Notes: a model not told the origin generated them from the sequence alone. A DNA stretch of 64,000 nt from Dryocola clanedunensis (GCF_025215155.1 NZ_JALHAM010000120.1), one strand, 5' to 3'; shown: positions 49,280 to 58,388, counted from the stretch's first letter. A program made the numbers and translations.

Positions 49280-51364
49280 ATGCCATATACACCGATGAGC
49301 GATCTCGGTCAGCAAGGGTTATTCGACATTACGCGTTCCCTGCTGCAACAGCCTGACCTCCCGGCCCTCGCTTACTGTCTGATGCAGCTGGTCAAACAGG
49401 GGGCGCTTGCCGACCGGGTGAACGTGCTGCTTTACCACCCGATGCATCAGCGCGTGGGGTTTTATGGCATGGACAAGCAGGGCCAGGAGCTGCACTACGA
49501 AGATGAAATGGTGCTGGCGAATGGCCCTGTGCGTCGCGTACTGTCGCGTCCGGAAGCGTTGATCTGCAATCAGGAAGAGTTCAGCGAGACCTGGCCGCAG
49601 GTGATGGCGCTTGACCTGTACGCACCGTTTGGCCGCTACTGCCTGCTGCCGCTGGCGGCGGAAGGACGTATCTTCGGCGGCTGCGAGTTCATCCGCAACG
49701 GCGATGCCAGCTGGACGGACAAAGAGCTGGAGCGCCTGCATACCCTGGCGCAGATCGTCGGCCTGGTGGCGGAGCAAATCCAGACCCGCCTGAGCTCAAA
49801 CCAGGACTACAACCTGCTGTGCCGGGAGCGCGATGATTTCCGCATTCTGGTGGCCGTCACTAACGCCGTACTCTCCAAACTCGATCTCGACGAACTCATC
49901 AGTGAGATAGCCCGTGAGATCCACTACTACTTCTCGATCGATTCGATCAGCATCGTGCTGCGCGGCAACCGCAAAGATCGCCTGACGATCTACTCCACGC
50001 ATTACGTGGACGAACAGTCGCCCATCCACGACCAGAGCGACGTCGCGGAAACCGGCACGCTCACCGAAAGAGTATTTAAAAGCGGTGAAATGCTGCTGCT
50101 TAACCTGCATCAGGGCGACCAGCTGGCCCCCTATGAACGCATGCTGTTCGAAATGTGGGGCAACCAGATCCAGACGCTGTGCCTGCTGCCGCTGAAGTTC
50201 GGCAATAACATGCTGGGCGTGCTTAAGCTTGCGCAGTGTGAGGCAGGTGTGTTCACCCCGGCGAACCTCAAGCTGCTGCGCCAGATAGCCGAACGTATCG
50301 CCATTGCGGTGGATAACGCACTGGCCTATCAGGAGATCAACCGCTTAAAAGAGAACCTGGTGGACGAGAACCTCTACCTCACCGAACAGATCAACAACGT
50401 CGCCAGCGACTTCGGCGAGATAATCGGCCGCAGCGAAGTGATGTCGAACGTGCTCAAGCAGGTGGAGATGGTCGCCAGCAGCGACAGCACGGTGCTGATC
50501 CTCGGGGAAACCGGCACGGGTAAAGAGCTGATTGCCCGTGCGATACACAACCTGAGTGACCGTAACAGCCGCCGAATGGTGAAAATTAACTGCGCGGCGA
50601 TGCCCGCCGGGCTGCTGGAAAGCGATCTCTTCGGCCACGAGCGCGGCGCGTTTACCGGGGCCAACACCCAGCGTATCGGGCGCTTTGAGCTGGCGGATAA
50701 AAGCTCGCTGTTCCTCGACGAAGTGGGCGATATGCCGCTGGAGCTGCAGCCTAAGCTGCTGCGCGTTTTGCAGGAGCAGGAGTTTGAGCGGCTGGGCAGC
50801 AATAAAATTCAGCAGGTGGACGTCCGGCTGATTGCCGCCACCAACCGCAATCTCAAAGAGATGGTGGCGGACCGCGAGTTTCGCAGCGACCTCTACTACC
50901 GTCTGAACGTCTTCCCGATTACCCTGCCGCCGCTGCGGGAACGCCCGGAAGATATCCCGCTGCTGGTGAAATCCTTCACCTTTAAAATCGCCCACCGCAT
51001 GAACCGCAGCATCGACAGCATCCCAGCCGAAACGCTGCGCGCGCTCTCCCGTATGGACTGGCCGGGTAACGTGCGCGAGCTGGAAAACGTCATTGAGCGA
51101 GCCGTGCTGCTGACGCGGGGCAACGTGCTGCACCTGTCCCTGCCGGAAATGGATTACCGTCCGCCGGAAGAGAAAACCGTGCCGCTGGCGGCGAGCGCTG
51201 AAGTGCGCGAAGGGGAAGATGAGGCGCAGCGCATTCTGCGCGTGCTGAAAGAAACCAACGGCGTGGTGGCTGGCCCTCGCGGCGCGGCGCAGCGTTTAGG
51301 CCTGAAACGCACCACGCTTCTCTCCCGTATGAAGCGTCTGGGGATTGATAAAGAGGGCATTTAG
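49280..51364 (+). CDS. fhlA: Formate hydrogenlyase transcriptional activator FhlA
   Basis: A 694-residue sigma-54 enhancer-binding protein near E. coli FhlA (692). Domains in order: an N-terminal sensor with GAF-like modules (about residues 1-370), where formate is thought to bind; an AAA+ domain (about residues 385-620) with Walker A GETGTGKE, the sigma-54-contact motif GAFTGA (about residues 454-459) and Walker B SLFLDEVGDMP; and a C-terminal FIS-type helix-turn-helix (GAAQRLGLKRTTLLSRMKRL). It activates the promoters before hydN, hycA and hypA. It lacks the phosphoacceptor domain of NtrC. The N-terminal half differs more from E. coli than the rest. Confidence 0.97.
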   Translation: MPYTPMSDLGQQGLFDITRSLLQQPDLPALAYCLMQLVKQGALADRVNVLLYHPMHQRVGFYGMDKQGQELHYEDEMVLANGPVRRVLSRPEALICNQEEFSETWPQVMALDLYAPFGRYCLLPLAAEGRIFGGCEFIRNGDASWTDKELERLHTLAQIVGLVAEQIQTRLSSNQDYNLLCRERDDFRILVAVTNAVLSKLDLDELISEIAREIHYYFSIDSISIVLRGNRKDRLTIYSTHYVDEQSPIHDQSDVAETGTLTERVFKSGEMLLLNLHQGDQLAPYERMLFEMWGNQIQTLCLLPLKFGNNMLGVLKLAQCEAGVFTPANLKLLRQIAERIAIAVDNALAYQEINRLKENLVDENLYLTEQINNVASDFGEIIGRSEVMSNVLKQVEMVASSDSTVLILGETGTGKELIARAIHNLSDRNSRRMVKINCAAMPAGLLESDLFGHERGAFTGANTQRIGRFELADKSSLFLDEVGDMPLELQPKLLRVLQEQEFERLGSNKIQQVDVRLIAATNRNLKEMVADREFRSDLYYRLNVFPITLPPLRERPEDIPLLVKSFTFKIAHRMNRSIDSIPAETLRALSRMDWPGNVRELENVIERAVLLTRGNVLHLSLPEMDYRPPEEKTVPLAASAEVREGEDEAQRILRVLKETNGVVAGPRGAAQRLGLKRTTLLSRMKRLGIDKEGI

Positions 51365-51415
51365 CCGGACACTGGCGGGAGATAACCTTACTTTTATACC
51401 AGGACACGAGCTGAC

Positions 51416-51760
51416 ATGGCCATTATCCCTAAAAACTATACCCGCCTCGAAAGCGGCTATCGCGAAAAAGCGCTGAAACTCTTCCCGTGGGTCTGCGGGC
51501 GCTGCTCCCGCGAGTTTGTTTACTCCAACCTGCGTGAGCTGACCGTCCACCATATGGACCACGATCACACCAACAACCCGGAAGACGGCAGCAACTGGGA
51601 GCTTCTGTGCCTGTACTGCCACGATCACGAACACTCGAAATACACCGAAGCCGACCAGTACGGTTCAAGAGTGGTCGCCGGTGAAGACGCCCAGAAGGAC
51701 GTTGGCGAAGCAACCTATAATCCTTTTGCCGATTTGAAGGCGATGCTGAATAAAAAGTAG
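51416..51760 (+). CDS. yajD: HNH-nuclease-fold protein YajD
   Basis: A 114-residue protein nearly identical to E. coli YajD (115). It contains an HNH-type fold: CGRCSREF (zinc-like CxxC, residues 27-34), LTVHHMDHDHTNN (His-His motif, about residues 43-55) and LLCLYCHDHEH (second CxxC with His, about residues 63-73). It is likely cytoplasmic, with unknown substrate and role. In E. coli yajD lies elsewhere, so its place behind fhlA is lineage-specific. No terminator lies between it and fhlA, 51 bp upstream. Confidence 0.92.
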   Translation: MAIIPKNYTRLESGYREKALKLFPWVCGRCSREFVYSNLRELTVHHMDHDHTNNPEDGSNWELLCLYCHDHEHSKYTEADQYGSRVVAGEDAQKDVGEATYNPFADLKAMLNKK

Positions 51761-51798
51761 GGAACAGGTGGGCGTTGTTTTAATCAGGTTGATTCACT

Positions 51799-51817
51799 AT
51801 GATTTTATTCTAATCAT
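51799..51817 (+). promoter_or_regulatory. Inverted repeat upstream of the toxin-antitoxin pair
   Basis: ATGATT (51799-51804) and AATCAT (51812-51817) are separated by 7 nt and end 14 bp before the antitoxin ATG. The position suits an autoregulatory operator for a ribbon-helix-helix antitoxin. Confidence 0.5.
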
Positions 51818-51831
51818 TTAAGGCGGATGAC

Positions 51832-52110
51832 ATGAAACAATCACCAACCCGGGTTATAACTGCGCATATCCCCATTGAAATGGCCGAGAAGATTGATGAA
51901 CTTGCTGCCAGCTACGATCGTTCACGTGGCTGGATTGTCAAACAAGCTCTGGCGGCCATTATTGAACAGGAAGAAAGCCGTCATGCCATGACTCTGGAAG
52001 CTTTAAGGGCGGTTGACGAAGGGCGGGTAGTCGATCAAAACGACGTACTAAAATGGGCGAACAGCCTTGGTACTGATTCCCCATTGCCGGTGCCAAAAGC
52101 TAAGGGGTAA
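51832..52110 (+). CDS. Ribbon-helix-helix antitoxin of a RelE/ParE-type pair
   Basis: A 92-residue protein. The N-terminal third is a ribbon-helix-helix DNA-binding domain: a beta strand (RVITAHIPIEMAEKIDELA) and a helix (SRGWIVKQALAAIIEQEE), as in the CopG/ParD-like antitoxins. The C-terminal part should wrap the toxin. It starts 14 bp after an inverted repeat that may be its operator and ends 2 nt before the toxin gene. Such pairs are often acquired horizontally. I cannot place it in a named family. Confidence 0.85.
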   Translation: MKQSPTRVITAHIPIEMAEKIDELAASYDRSRGWIVKQALAAIIEQEESRHAMTLEALRAVDEGRVVDQNDVLKWANSLGTDSPLPVPKAKG

Positions 52111-52112
52111 CG

Positions 52113-52391
52113 ATGCGTTTTGTCTGGACGGAACCAGCCATTGAAGATTTAAACAGGGTTTATGAATTCCTGATTAGCGTTAACCAACCCGCGGCGGAGC
52201 GCGTGGTACAAACGTTAGTCAGTGCGCCGGTGAATCTGGTGACGAACCCGCAATCGGGAGCGTCCTTATCTGAGTTCGAACCCCGGGAGGTTCGCCGGTT
52301 AATCCTTGGTAATTATGCACTTCGTTACGAACTTAAAGATGAAATCGTTCATATTCTGCGGGTATGGCACAACAGAGAAAACCGTGAATAG
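52113..52391 (+). CDS. RelE/ParE-family toxin
   Basis: A 92-residue protein of the RelE/ParE fold. The start RFVWTEPAIEDLNRVYEFL and the end YALRYELKDEIVHILRVWHN, followed by Arg-Glu-Asn-Arg, are typical. RelE members cut mRNA on the ribosome, while ParE members poison gyrase; the sequence here looks more ParE-like in its C-terminal RVWHNRE block, but activity cannot be told from sequence alone. It lies 2 nt after the antitoxin gene and is convergent with the AraC-type gene 12 nt away. Confidence 0.85.
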   Translation: MRFVWTEPAIEDLNRVYEFLISVNQPAAERVVQTLVSAPVNLVTNPQSGASLSEFEPREVRRLILGNYALRYELKDEIVHILRVWHNRENRE

Positions 52392-52403
52392 CAATGCTCG
52401 CCG

Positions 52404-53228
52404 TTAATCCGAATTAATATGCTCCTTGCAGTATCTCCGCTTCCAGGCGGCGGGCGTCAGGCCAACTGCTTTGCGGAAGATTTGTCGGAAATACCCCACG
52501 TCCTGAAATCCGCAGCGCTCCGCCACTTCACTTAGCGAACACGAATCCGTCAGCAGCAGCTTCTCTGCGCTTAACACCCGCTGGCGATGAATGGCTTCGG
52601 TTATTGTCAGATGAAAGGCCCGGCGATAAACACGACCGAGGTAATCGGCATTGCAGTGTAACTGGGCGGCGAGCGTCGAAGTGGAAAGCGTTAAATGATA
52701 TTGGGTACGGATCAGCTGCTGGGCTTTGTAAGCCAGGTCGATACCACTTTTCTCCGCTGTCGGCAGCTCGCCTGCGGCAACGGAAAGCTGCTGCATAATC
52801 AACAATAAAATTAATTCCAGAGCTGTACTTCGAGCGATCGCTTCCTGTTCATTTAAAAACTGGCGAAATAGCGCAATAACGTATTGAGGATCGCGAACTT
52901 TACCGTGTTGCGGAAGAGAAATAAGCGAAGCGGGCAATTCATCCGGCCGGCTGCAATGTGGATGCAATTCAAAGTGCAGCCAATAGAATTTTAAATTATC
53001 CGCGAAAGTGCCCACGCCAACGTGCTGACGGTGTGGCCAGAGTAATAAACTTTCCCCTGCGCCAACGGTGAACGTCGTTTGCTCCTCCCTGATCGTAAGT
53101 GTCCCTTTTTCTACAAAAACTAACTCCCACGAATCCAGTTTCCGTGCCGGATGGCTGCCTATGCCTCGTGAGATGAACAGCCCGCCATTTTGCACGCTAA
53201 TCGGTAAAGAAAGTTTTAAATCAAACAT
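52404..53228 (-). CDS. AraC-family transcriptional regulator of the GH127 locus
   Basis: A 274-residue regulator with an N-terminal cupin-like sugar-sensing domain (about residues 10-150; note LLLWPHRQHVGVGTF) and a C-terminal AraC helix-turn-helix domain (about residues 170-270, with AAQLHCNADYLGRVYRRAFH and SLSEVAERCGFQDVGYFRQI). It is divergent from the GPH symporter and GH127 glycosidase genes across 240 bp, so it is very likely their regulator. The inducer is probably an arabinose-containing oligosaccharide, by inference from the neighbours. Confidence 0.85.
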   Translation of the reverse strand: MFDLKLSLPISVQNGGLFISRGIGSHPARKLDSWELVFVEKGTLTIREEQTTFTVGAGESLLLWPHRQHVGVGTFADNLKFYWLHFELHPHCSRPDELPASLISLPQHGKVRDPQYVIALFRQFLNEQEAIARSTALELILLLIMQQLSVAAGELPTAEKSGIDLAYKAQQLIRTQYHLTLSTSTLAAQLHCNADYLGRVYRRAFHLTITEAIHRQRVLSAEKLLLTDSCSLSEVAERCGFQDVGYFRQIFRKAVGLTPAAWKRRYCKEHINSD

Positions 53229-53468
53229 TTAAGTTTTATCTCATAGCCTGTCTTTCCGGCAGTGTAGATAAATTATCAGGCACCGACAGCCTGTATAGCC
53301 GGTTTATCGATCTTCTTCACAGTTTTCCTTTCAGGTCGGAATCGTCACCTTTTTATACTTTCCCCTCGCCTTGTTGCCGGGGAAATAGCGTGCAGAATTA
53401 ATCGGGTACTTTGCAAAAGACAAATAACAATTCCAGGTTCTTTAATCCGATGACACGAGGCGTAAATC

Positions 53469-54872
53469 ATGACCTCTACCCCTATAAATACGACGGATAT
53501 TGCTCCATCGGCTGTAAACGACAAACTTTCGATTCGCGAGAAAATAGGTTACGGGCTGGGTGATGCGGGCGGCACGGTTATTACCTGCCTGATCATGAAC
53601 TTCCTGACTTTTTTCTATACTGATGTCTTTGGTTTAACCCCGGCAATTGTCGGGACATTATTTATCGCTCTGCGTATTTTTGATGCGGTTTCCGACCCGC
53701 TGATGGGCATTCTCGCCGACCGTACGCAGAGCCGCTGGGGGCGTTTCCGCCCGTGGCAGCTGTGGGTGGCGGTGCCGATTGGCATCATTGGCGTGCTGAC
53801 CTTTACCGTGCCCGATCTCAGTGCCAACATGAAAATCCTCTGGGCGTTCGGCACCTATCTTCTGCTCTCCGTGGGCTATACCGCGATAAACGTGCCGTAC
53901 TGCGCGCTGATCAACACGATGACTACGCGTCACGATGAGGTCATTGCCTGTCAGTCCTGGCGGTTTGTACTGTGCGGTGTGGCGGGATTTTTAGTCTCCG
54001 TCGGCCTGCCGTGGCTGGTAGATGTCATCGGCCAGGGTAACGCGGTGAAGGGTTACCAGATGGGCGTCGGCATTCTGTGTGCCGTGGCAGTGGTCATGTT
54101 CCTGTGCTGCTTCTTCTGGGTCCGCGAGCGCGTGCCGCTGGCACTGATGGGCAAGTTCACGCTGCGCGAGCACCTGGCGGGCCTGCGCAAAAACGACCAG
54201 CTGCTGCTGAGCCTGGTGATGTCGTTCCTGCTGATTAACGTCTTCAACCTCAGAGGCGGCGGCTATATGTATTTCATCACCTATGTTCTGCAGGGCAGCG
54301 CGACCTTTGCCTCGCTGTTCTTCACCATGGTGACCTTCGCCTCGATTCTGGGGGCCGTGATCGTCAGCCCGCTCTCAAAACGCTTTGATACCGTCAGACT
54401 TTATTACTACACCAACCTGGTGCTGGCAGCGCTGGCAGTTGGGATGTGGCTGCTACCCGCCGGGCCTGCGCACCAGACCCTGTGGCTGGTAGCAATCCTC
54501 GGCAACGGGATTATTCTCGGCTTCACGCTGCCGCTGCACTTTTCCATCATGGCCTTTGCCGATGATTACGGCGAATGGAAAACCGGCGTGCGCTCATCTG
54601 GCATGAACTTCGCCTTTAACCTGTTCTTTATCAAGCTTGCCTGGGCCGCCAGCGCGGGCATTCTCAGCCTGGTGTTTATTTTTGTCGCCTATAAGCCAGG
54701 GCTTGAGCACCAGACCGCCGCGTCACTTTCCGGCATCACCGCGCTGGAAAGTCTGTTACCGGCCGCCTTCCATCTTTTACTGGCTTTGGCGATTCGCCGC
54801 TGCCGACTGAATAACCCTATGATGGCGCGCATCAGCACCGATTTACGCCTGCGCCACGTCCAGAACGCCTGA
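53469..54872 (+). CDS. GPH-family sugar:cation symporter
   Basis: A 467-residue, 12-helix inner-membrane protein of the glycoside-pentoside-hexuronide:cation symporter family (MelB, XynP, YicJ). The N-terminal KIGYGLGDAGGTVITCLIMN and the RIFDAVSDPLMGILADRTQS block (about residues 76-95; Asp residues bind the cation) are diagnostic. GRFRPWQLW follows. It lies 9 nt before the GH127 gene, so it likely imports the oligosaccharide that the enzyme cuts. Arabino-oligosaccharides are the best guess; the sequence does not prove it. Confidence 0.88.
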   Translation: MTSTPINTTDIAPSAVNDKLSIREKIGYGLGDAGGTVITCLIMNFLTFFYTDVFGLTPAIVGTLFIALRIFDAVSDPLMGILADRTQSRWGRFRPWQLWVAVPIGIIGVLTFTVPDLSANMKILWAFGTYLLLSVGYTAINVPYCALINTMTTRHDEVIACQSWRFVLCGVAGFLVSVGLPWLVDVIGQGNAVKGYQMGVGILCAVAVVMFLCCFFWVRERVPLALMGKFTLREHLAGLRKNDQLLLSLVMSFLLINVFNLRGGGYMYFITYVLQGSATFASLFFTMVTFASILGAVIVSPLSKRFDTVRLYYYTNLVLAALAVGMWLLPAGPAHQTLWLVAILGNGIILGFTLPLHFSIMAFADDYGEWKTGVRSSGMNFAFNLFFIKLAWAASAGILSLVFIFVAYKPGLEHQTAASLSGITALESLLPAAFHLLLALAIRRCRLNNPMMARISTDLRLRHVQNA

Positions 54873-54881
54873 GGAGTTGTT

Positions 54882-56852
54882 ATGAACCAGCCAGATGTTT
54901 TACAGGAAGTTGATCTGCACCAGCTGAAAGTGACCGATGCATTTTTGGGAGAGTACCAGCGCCTGGTGCGCGACGTGGTGATCCCCTATCAGTGGGATGC
55001 GCTCAACGACCGGATAGAGGAGGCCGACCCGAGCCACGCCATCGAAAACTTCGAGATTGCGGCAGGGCGCAAAGACGGCGAATTCTACGGCATGGTGTTC
55101 CAGGACAGCGACGTGGCCAAGTGGCTGGAAGCGGTGGCCTGGTCGCTGTGCCAGAAGCCGGATGCGGAGCTTGAGAAAACCGCCGACGAGGTCATCGAAC
55201 TGGTGGAGGCCGCGCAGTGTGAGGATGGCTATCTCAATACTTATTTCACCGTCAAAGAGCCGGAGCTGCGCTGGACGAACCTGGCCGAATGCCACGAGCT
55301 GTACTGCGCCGGGCATATGATTGAGGCGGGCGTGGCGTTCTTCCAGGCGACCGGCAAGCACCGCCTGCTGGACGTGGTGTGCCGCTTTGCCGACTACATC
55401 GACAGTGTGTTTGGGCCTGGCGAAAACCAGATCCACGGCTATCCGGGCCACCCGGAAATCGAGCTGGCGCTGATGCGTCTGTACGAGGTGACGGACAATC
55501 CGCGTTACCTGAATCTGGCGAACTACTTTGTGGAAGAGCGTGGCGCTGCGCCGCATTTCTACGACAGCGAATATGAAAAACGGGGGCGCACCTCGTACTG
55601 GAATATTCACGGCCCGGCGTGGATGGTGAAAGATAAGGCCTACAGCCAGGCGCACGAGCCGCTGGCGCTTCAGCAAACGGCCATCGGCCACGCGGTGCGC
55701 TTTGTCTACCTGATGGCGGGCGTTGCGCACCTGGCGCGGCTGCATAAGGATGAGGAGAAGCGTCAGACCTGTCTGCGCCTGTGGGACAACATGGTGCAGA
55801 AGCAGATGTACATCACCGGCGGTATTGGCTCCCAGAGCAGCGGTGAGGCGTTCAGCGCCGATTACGACCTGCCTAACGATACCGTGTACGCCGAAAGCTG
55901 CGCCTCCATTGGTCTGATGATGTTTGCCCGCCGCATGCTGCAAATGGAAGCGGACAGCCGCTTTGCCGACGTGATGGAGCGAGCCCTGTACAACACGGTG
56001 CTGGGAGGCATGGCGCTGGACGGTAAGCACTTCTTCTATGTGAATCCTCTCGAAGTGCATCCCAAAACGCTGTCGTTTAACCATATCTACGATCACGTGA
56101 AGCCGGTGCGCCAGCGCTGGTTTGGCTGCGCCTGCTGCCCGCCGAACATCGCCCGCGTGCTGACCTCGCTGGGCCACTATATCTATACTCCGCAGCCGGA
56201 TGCCCTTTACGTGCATCTGTACGTCGGCAATGAGATGGTTGTGCCCGTAGGCGATAAAACGCTGGGTCTGAAAATCAGCGGCAATTACCCGTGGCACGAG
56301 CAGGTGGAAATCACCGTCACATCACCGGAAGCAGTGAACCACACGCTGGCGCTGCGTCTGCCAGACTGGTGCGCCAGTCCTCGAGTGATGCTCAATGGAC
56401 AGCCGTGCGAAGGAGACATCCGCAAAGGCTATTTGCACATTAAACGTCGCTGGCAGGAAGGGGACCGCATTGCGCTGACGCTGCCTATGCCGGTGCGCCG
56501 GGTCTACGGTAACCCGCTTTTACGCCACGTGGCCGGAAAAGTAGCCGTGCAGCGCGGGCCGCTGGTTTACTGCCTTGAAGAGGCGGATAACGGTGCGGAG
56601 CTGCATAATCTGGTGCTGCGAGACGACAGCGAATTCAGCCTGATTCAGGGAAAAGGGATGTTTGCCCACAAGGTATTAATTCAGGCAGAGGGACGACGCA
56701 TGGCCTGCGAGAAAGCGGACCAGCAGCCGCTTTACCACTACGACAAATCACCGGTAACAGCCGAGCCGCAAAAGCTGACCTTTATTCCATGGTTTAGCTG
56801 GGCGAATCGTGGGGAGGGCGAGATGCGTATCTGGGTGAGCGAAGGAGAATAG
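54882..56852 (+). CDS. GH127 beta-L-arabinofuranosidase
   Basis: A 656-residue cytoplasmic glycoside hydrolase of family 127 (formerly DUF1680). No signal peptide is seen. The zinc and catalytic residues known from Bifidobacterium HypBA1 are present: Glu338 and Cys340 in YAESCASIGLM, and Cys418 and Cys419 in FGCACCPPN, one of which is the nucleophile. An (alpha/alpha)6 barrel with C-terminal beta-sandwich domains is expected. It should release L-arabinofuranose from plant glycans or hydroxyproline-linked arabinosides. It forms an operon with the GPH symporter gene. Confidence 0.9.
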   Translation: MNQPDVLQEVDLHQLKVTDAFLGEYQRLVRDVVIPYQWDALNDRIEEADPSHAIENFEIAAGRKDGEFYGMVFQDSDVAKWLEAVAWSLCQKPDAELEKTADEVIELVEAAQCEDGYLNTYFTVKEPELRWTNLAECHELYCAGHMIEAGVAFFQATGKHRLLDVVCRFADYIDSVFGPGENQIHGYPGHPEIELALMRLYEVTDNPRYLNLANYFVEERGAAPHFYDSEYEKRGRTSYWNIHGPAWMVKDKAYSQAHEPLALQQTAIGHAVRFVYLMAGVAHLARLHKDEEKRQTCLRLWDNMVQKQMYITGGIGSQSSGEAFSADYDLPNDTVYAESCASIGLMMFARRMLQMEADSRFADVMERALYNTVLGGMALDGKHFFYVNPLEVHPKTLSFNHIYDHVKPVRQRWFGCACCPPNIARVLTSLGHYIYTPQPDALYVHLYVGNEMVVPVGDKTLGLKISGNYPWHEQVEITVTSPEAVNHTLALRLPDWCASPRVMLNGQPCEGDIRKGYLHIKRRWQEGDRIALTLPMPVRRVYGNPLLRHVAGKVAVQRGPLVYCLEEADNGAELHNLVLRDDSEFSLIQGKGMFAHKVLIQAEGRRMACEKADQQPLYHYDKSPVTAEPQKLTFIPWFSWANRGEGEMRIWVSEGE

Positions 56853-56859
56853 CGATTAT

Positions 56860-56886
56860 CTGGCTCTCTTTGCCAGGGAGAGCCAG
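56860..56886. terminator. Hairpin between the GH127 gene and yiaV
   Basis: A perfect 9-bp stem CTGGCTCTC (56860-56868) / GAGAGCCAG (56878-56886) with a 9-nt loop, lying between convergent genes. It has no clear T run, so its strength is uncertain. Confidence 0.5.
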
Positions 56887-56894
56887 AATCCACA

Positions 56895-58034
56895 TCAGTG
56901 ATCCAAATACAGATAATGCGTCCAGCTTGTCATGCGTAGCAGGATTTTGCGCAGAATAGACAGTTCTTCGAAGTGCTCACTATAAACCGCGGCCTGAGCC
57001 ATGCTGCCGGATGGCAGTTTTTCGAGATCCGCATTCGGGTCGAGAACGATGTCGGCGTAGACCCCATCCAGTTTTGCATTCTGGTTAATTCCCTGCAGAT
57101 TTCCCTGGGCCTGATAGCTACTGTTAGCAACGACGGGCAGGATTTGCCTCACCGTACCGCTAAAGACCTGGCCTGGCAGACCGTCGAACACTACCTCGGC
57201 TTTGTCACCCGCGCTCAGACGCAGGGCAGAATTTTGCCTGAATGCAGCATAGATATCGCCACTTTGCTTAGGAACGAAGACCATCGCAGGGCGCAGCGGG
57301 AGCGTGCGTAAAAACATGCCTGGCTTCAGGAGAACCTGGGTTACGTAGCCATCATCCGGTGCGCGAATGACCGTTTTATCCAGGTTGTACATAGCCTCTT
57401 TCAGGCTGGATTTGAGTTTGTAGACGGTGGCGTTTTCGCCATTCACCATTGCATCAAGCTGCGCCGCAGTTTGATCGCGTTTTGCCAGCGCGGAGCGCCA
57501 CTGCGCCTGAGCAGACAGATAATGTTGCTGGGCGGTGACGACTTCCTGGTCGGTGAACGGGCTCGTCATTTTGTTGCGGCTACCGTCGCGATAGCGATTA
57601 GCGTCTTTTAAGGCCAGATCGCGGTTCGCTTTATATTGTTCGATATCAGCGCTTTGTGAAGCCAGACGCGCCTCGAGCTTTTTAACGTTCTGCTCTGCGC
57701 TCTCAATTTCACCCTTAATGACATCGACTCTTGACTGGTAAACAGTGGGATCGATGCTAAAAAGAAAGTCACCTTTTTTCAGTAGCTTATTGCCATTTTG
57801 TGTGACTTTTATGACACGTCCCTGTACTTCGGGAACGATAGGCACCGTCACCGTAATCATTTGCGCTCGTTCGGTATACGGATGGTTGTAATTCATGGTC
57901 AGTATCAATGCGCTGAGCAACAGGATGCCACCCAAAATTGCCGTAGGAATTGACCATTTATTCAGAGGGATACTGAATACCTTAAATATCACAATGCAGA
58001 TTGCTGCGTAGAGCAATAAAATTAATGTTTCCAC
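56895..58034 (-). CDS. yiaV: HlyD-family membrane fusion protein YiaV
   Basis: A 379-residue periplasmic adaptor of the EmrA/HlyD family, matching the YiaV/YibH group of E. coli in length and in its ending (MTSWTHYLYLDH). Two N-terminal membrane segments are predicted (about residues 1-20 and 30-46). The barrel-sandwich core (VQGRVIKVTQNGNKLLKKGD) is split by a long coiled-coil hairpin (about residues 95-215). It pairs with the DUF3302 gene yiaW, 15 nt upstream. Its transport partner is not known. Assignment to YiaV rather than YibH rests on the nearby aldB-selB context. Confidence 0.85.
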   Translation of the reverse strand: METLILLLYAAICIVIFKVFSIPLNKWSIPTAILGGILLLSALILTMNYNHPYTERAQMITVTVPIVPEVQGRVIKVTQNGNKLLKKGDFLFSIDPTVYQSRVDVIKGEIESAEQNVKKLEARLASQSADIEQYKANRDLALKDANRYRDGSRNKMTSPFTDQEVVTAQQHYLSAQAQWRSALAKRDQTAAQLDAMVNGENATVYKLKSSLKEAMYNLDKTVIRAPDDGYVTQVLLKPGMFLRTLPLRPAMVFVPKQSGDIYAAFRQNSALRLSAGDKAEVVFDGLPGQVFSGTVRQILPVVANSSYQAQGNLQGINQNAKLDGVYADIVLDPNADLEKLPSGSMAQAAVYSEHFEELSILRKILLRMTSWTHYLYLDH

Positions 58035-58049
58035 GATTATATATATCTT

Positions 58050-58388
58050 TTATTGGGGAGAAGGGGAGGCGTTTTTTTCTTCTTTGGATGCCAGCTGTTT
58101 TTCCAGTAACGCAAGTCGGGCGTGCAGTTGCGCAAGCTCATCGCTCTCTTTTTTACTGAATCCCCAGCCGCGCTCTTCTCGGTATAACATCGCCCATATC
58201 CAGATAAACGGCCATAACACATGCAGCGTTAGCAGGCTAACCCAGCCCGCGGCGTGAATAGCGTCCTGATGCGGATGATTGCGTTTTACAGCAATTTCGT
58301 AGGGAATATCATGAATCACAATAATACCGTAGAAAATTACCAGCCCGCCAAAGCACAGCAGACCCAGCGCAAGGTAGTTTAAAAACAT
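58050..58388 (-). CDS. yiaW: DUF3302 inner-membrane protein YiaW
   Basis: A 112-residue protein close to E. coli YiaW (107). Two membrane helices are predicted (about residues 4-25 and 45-68), with HDIPYEIAKRN-like and AGWVSLLTLHVLWPFIWIWA segments typical of DUF3302. The C-terminal third is a short coiled coil (ARLALLEKQLASKEEK). It is co-transcribed with yiaV, 15 nt apart, and is thought to be an accessory subunit of that adaptor. The role is unknown. Confidence 0.86.
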   Translation of the reverse strand: MFLNYLALGLLCFGGLVIFYGIIVIHDIPYEIAVKRNHPHQDAIHAAGWVSLLTLHVLWPFIWIWAMLYREERGWGFSKKESDELAQLHARLALLEKQLASKEEKNASPSPQ

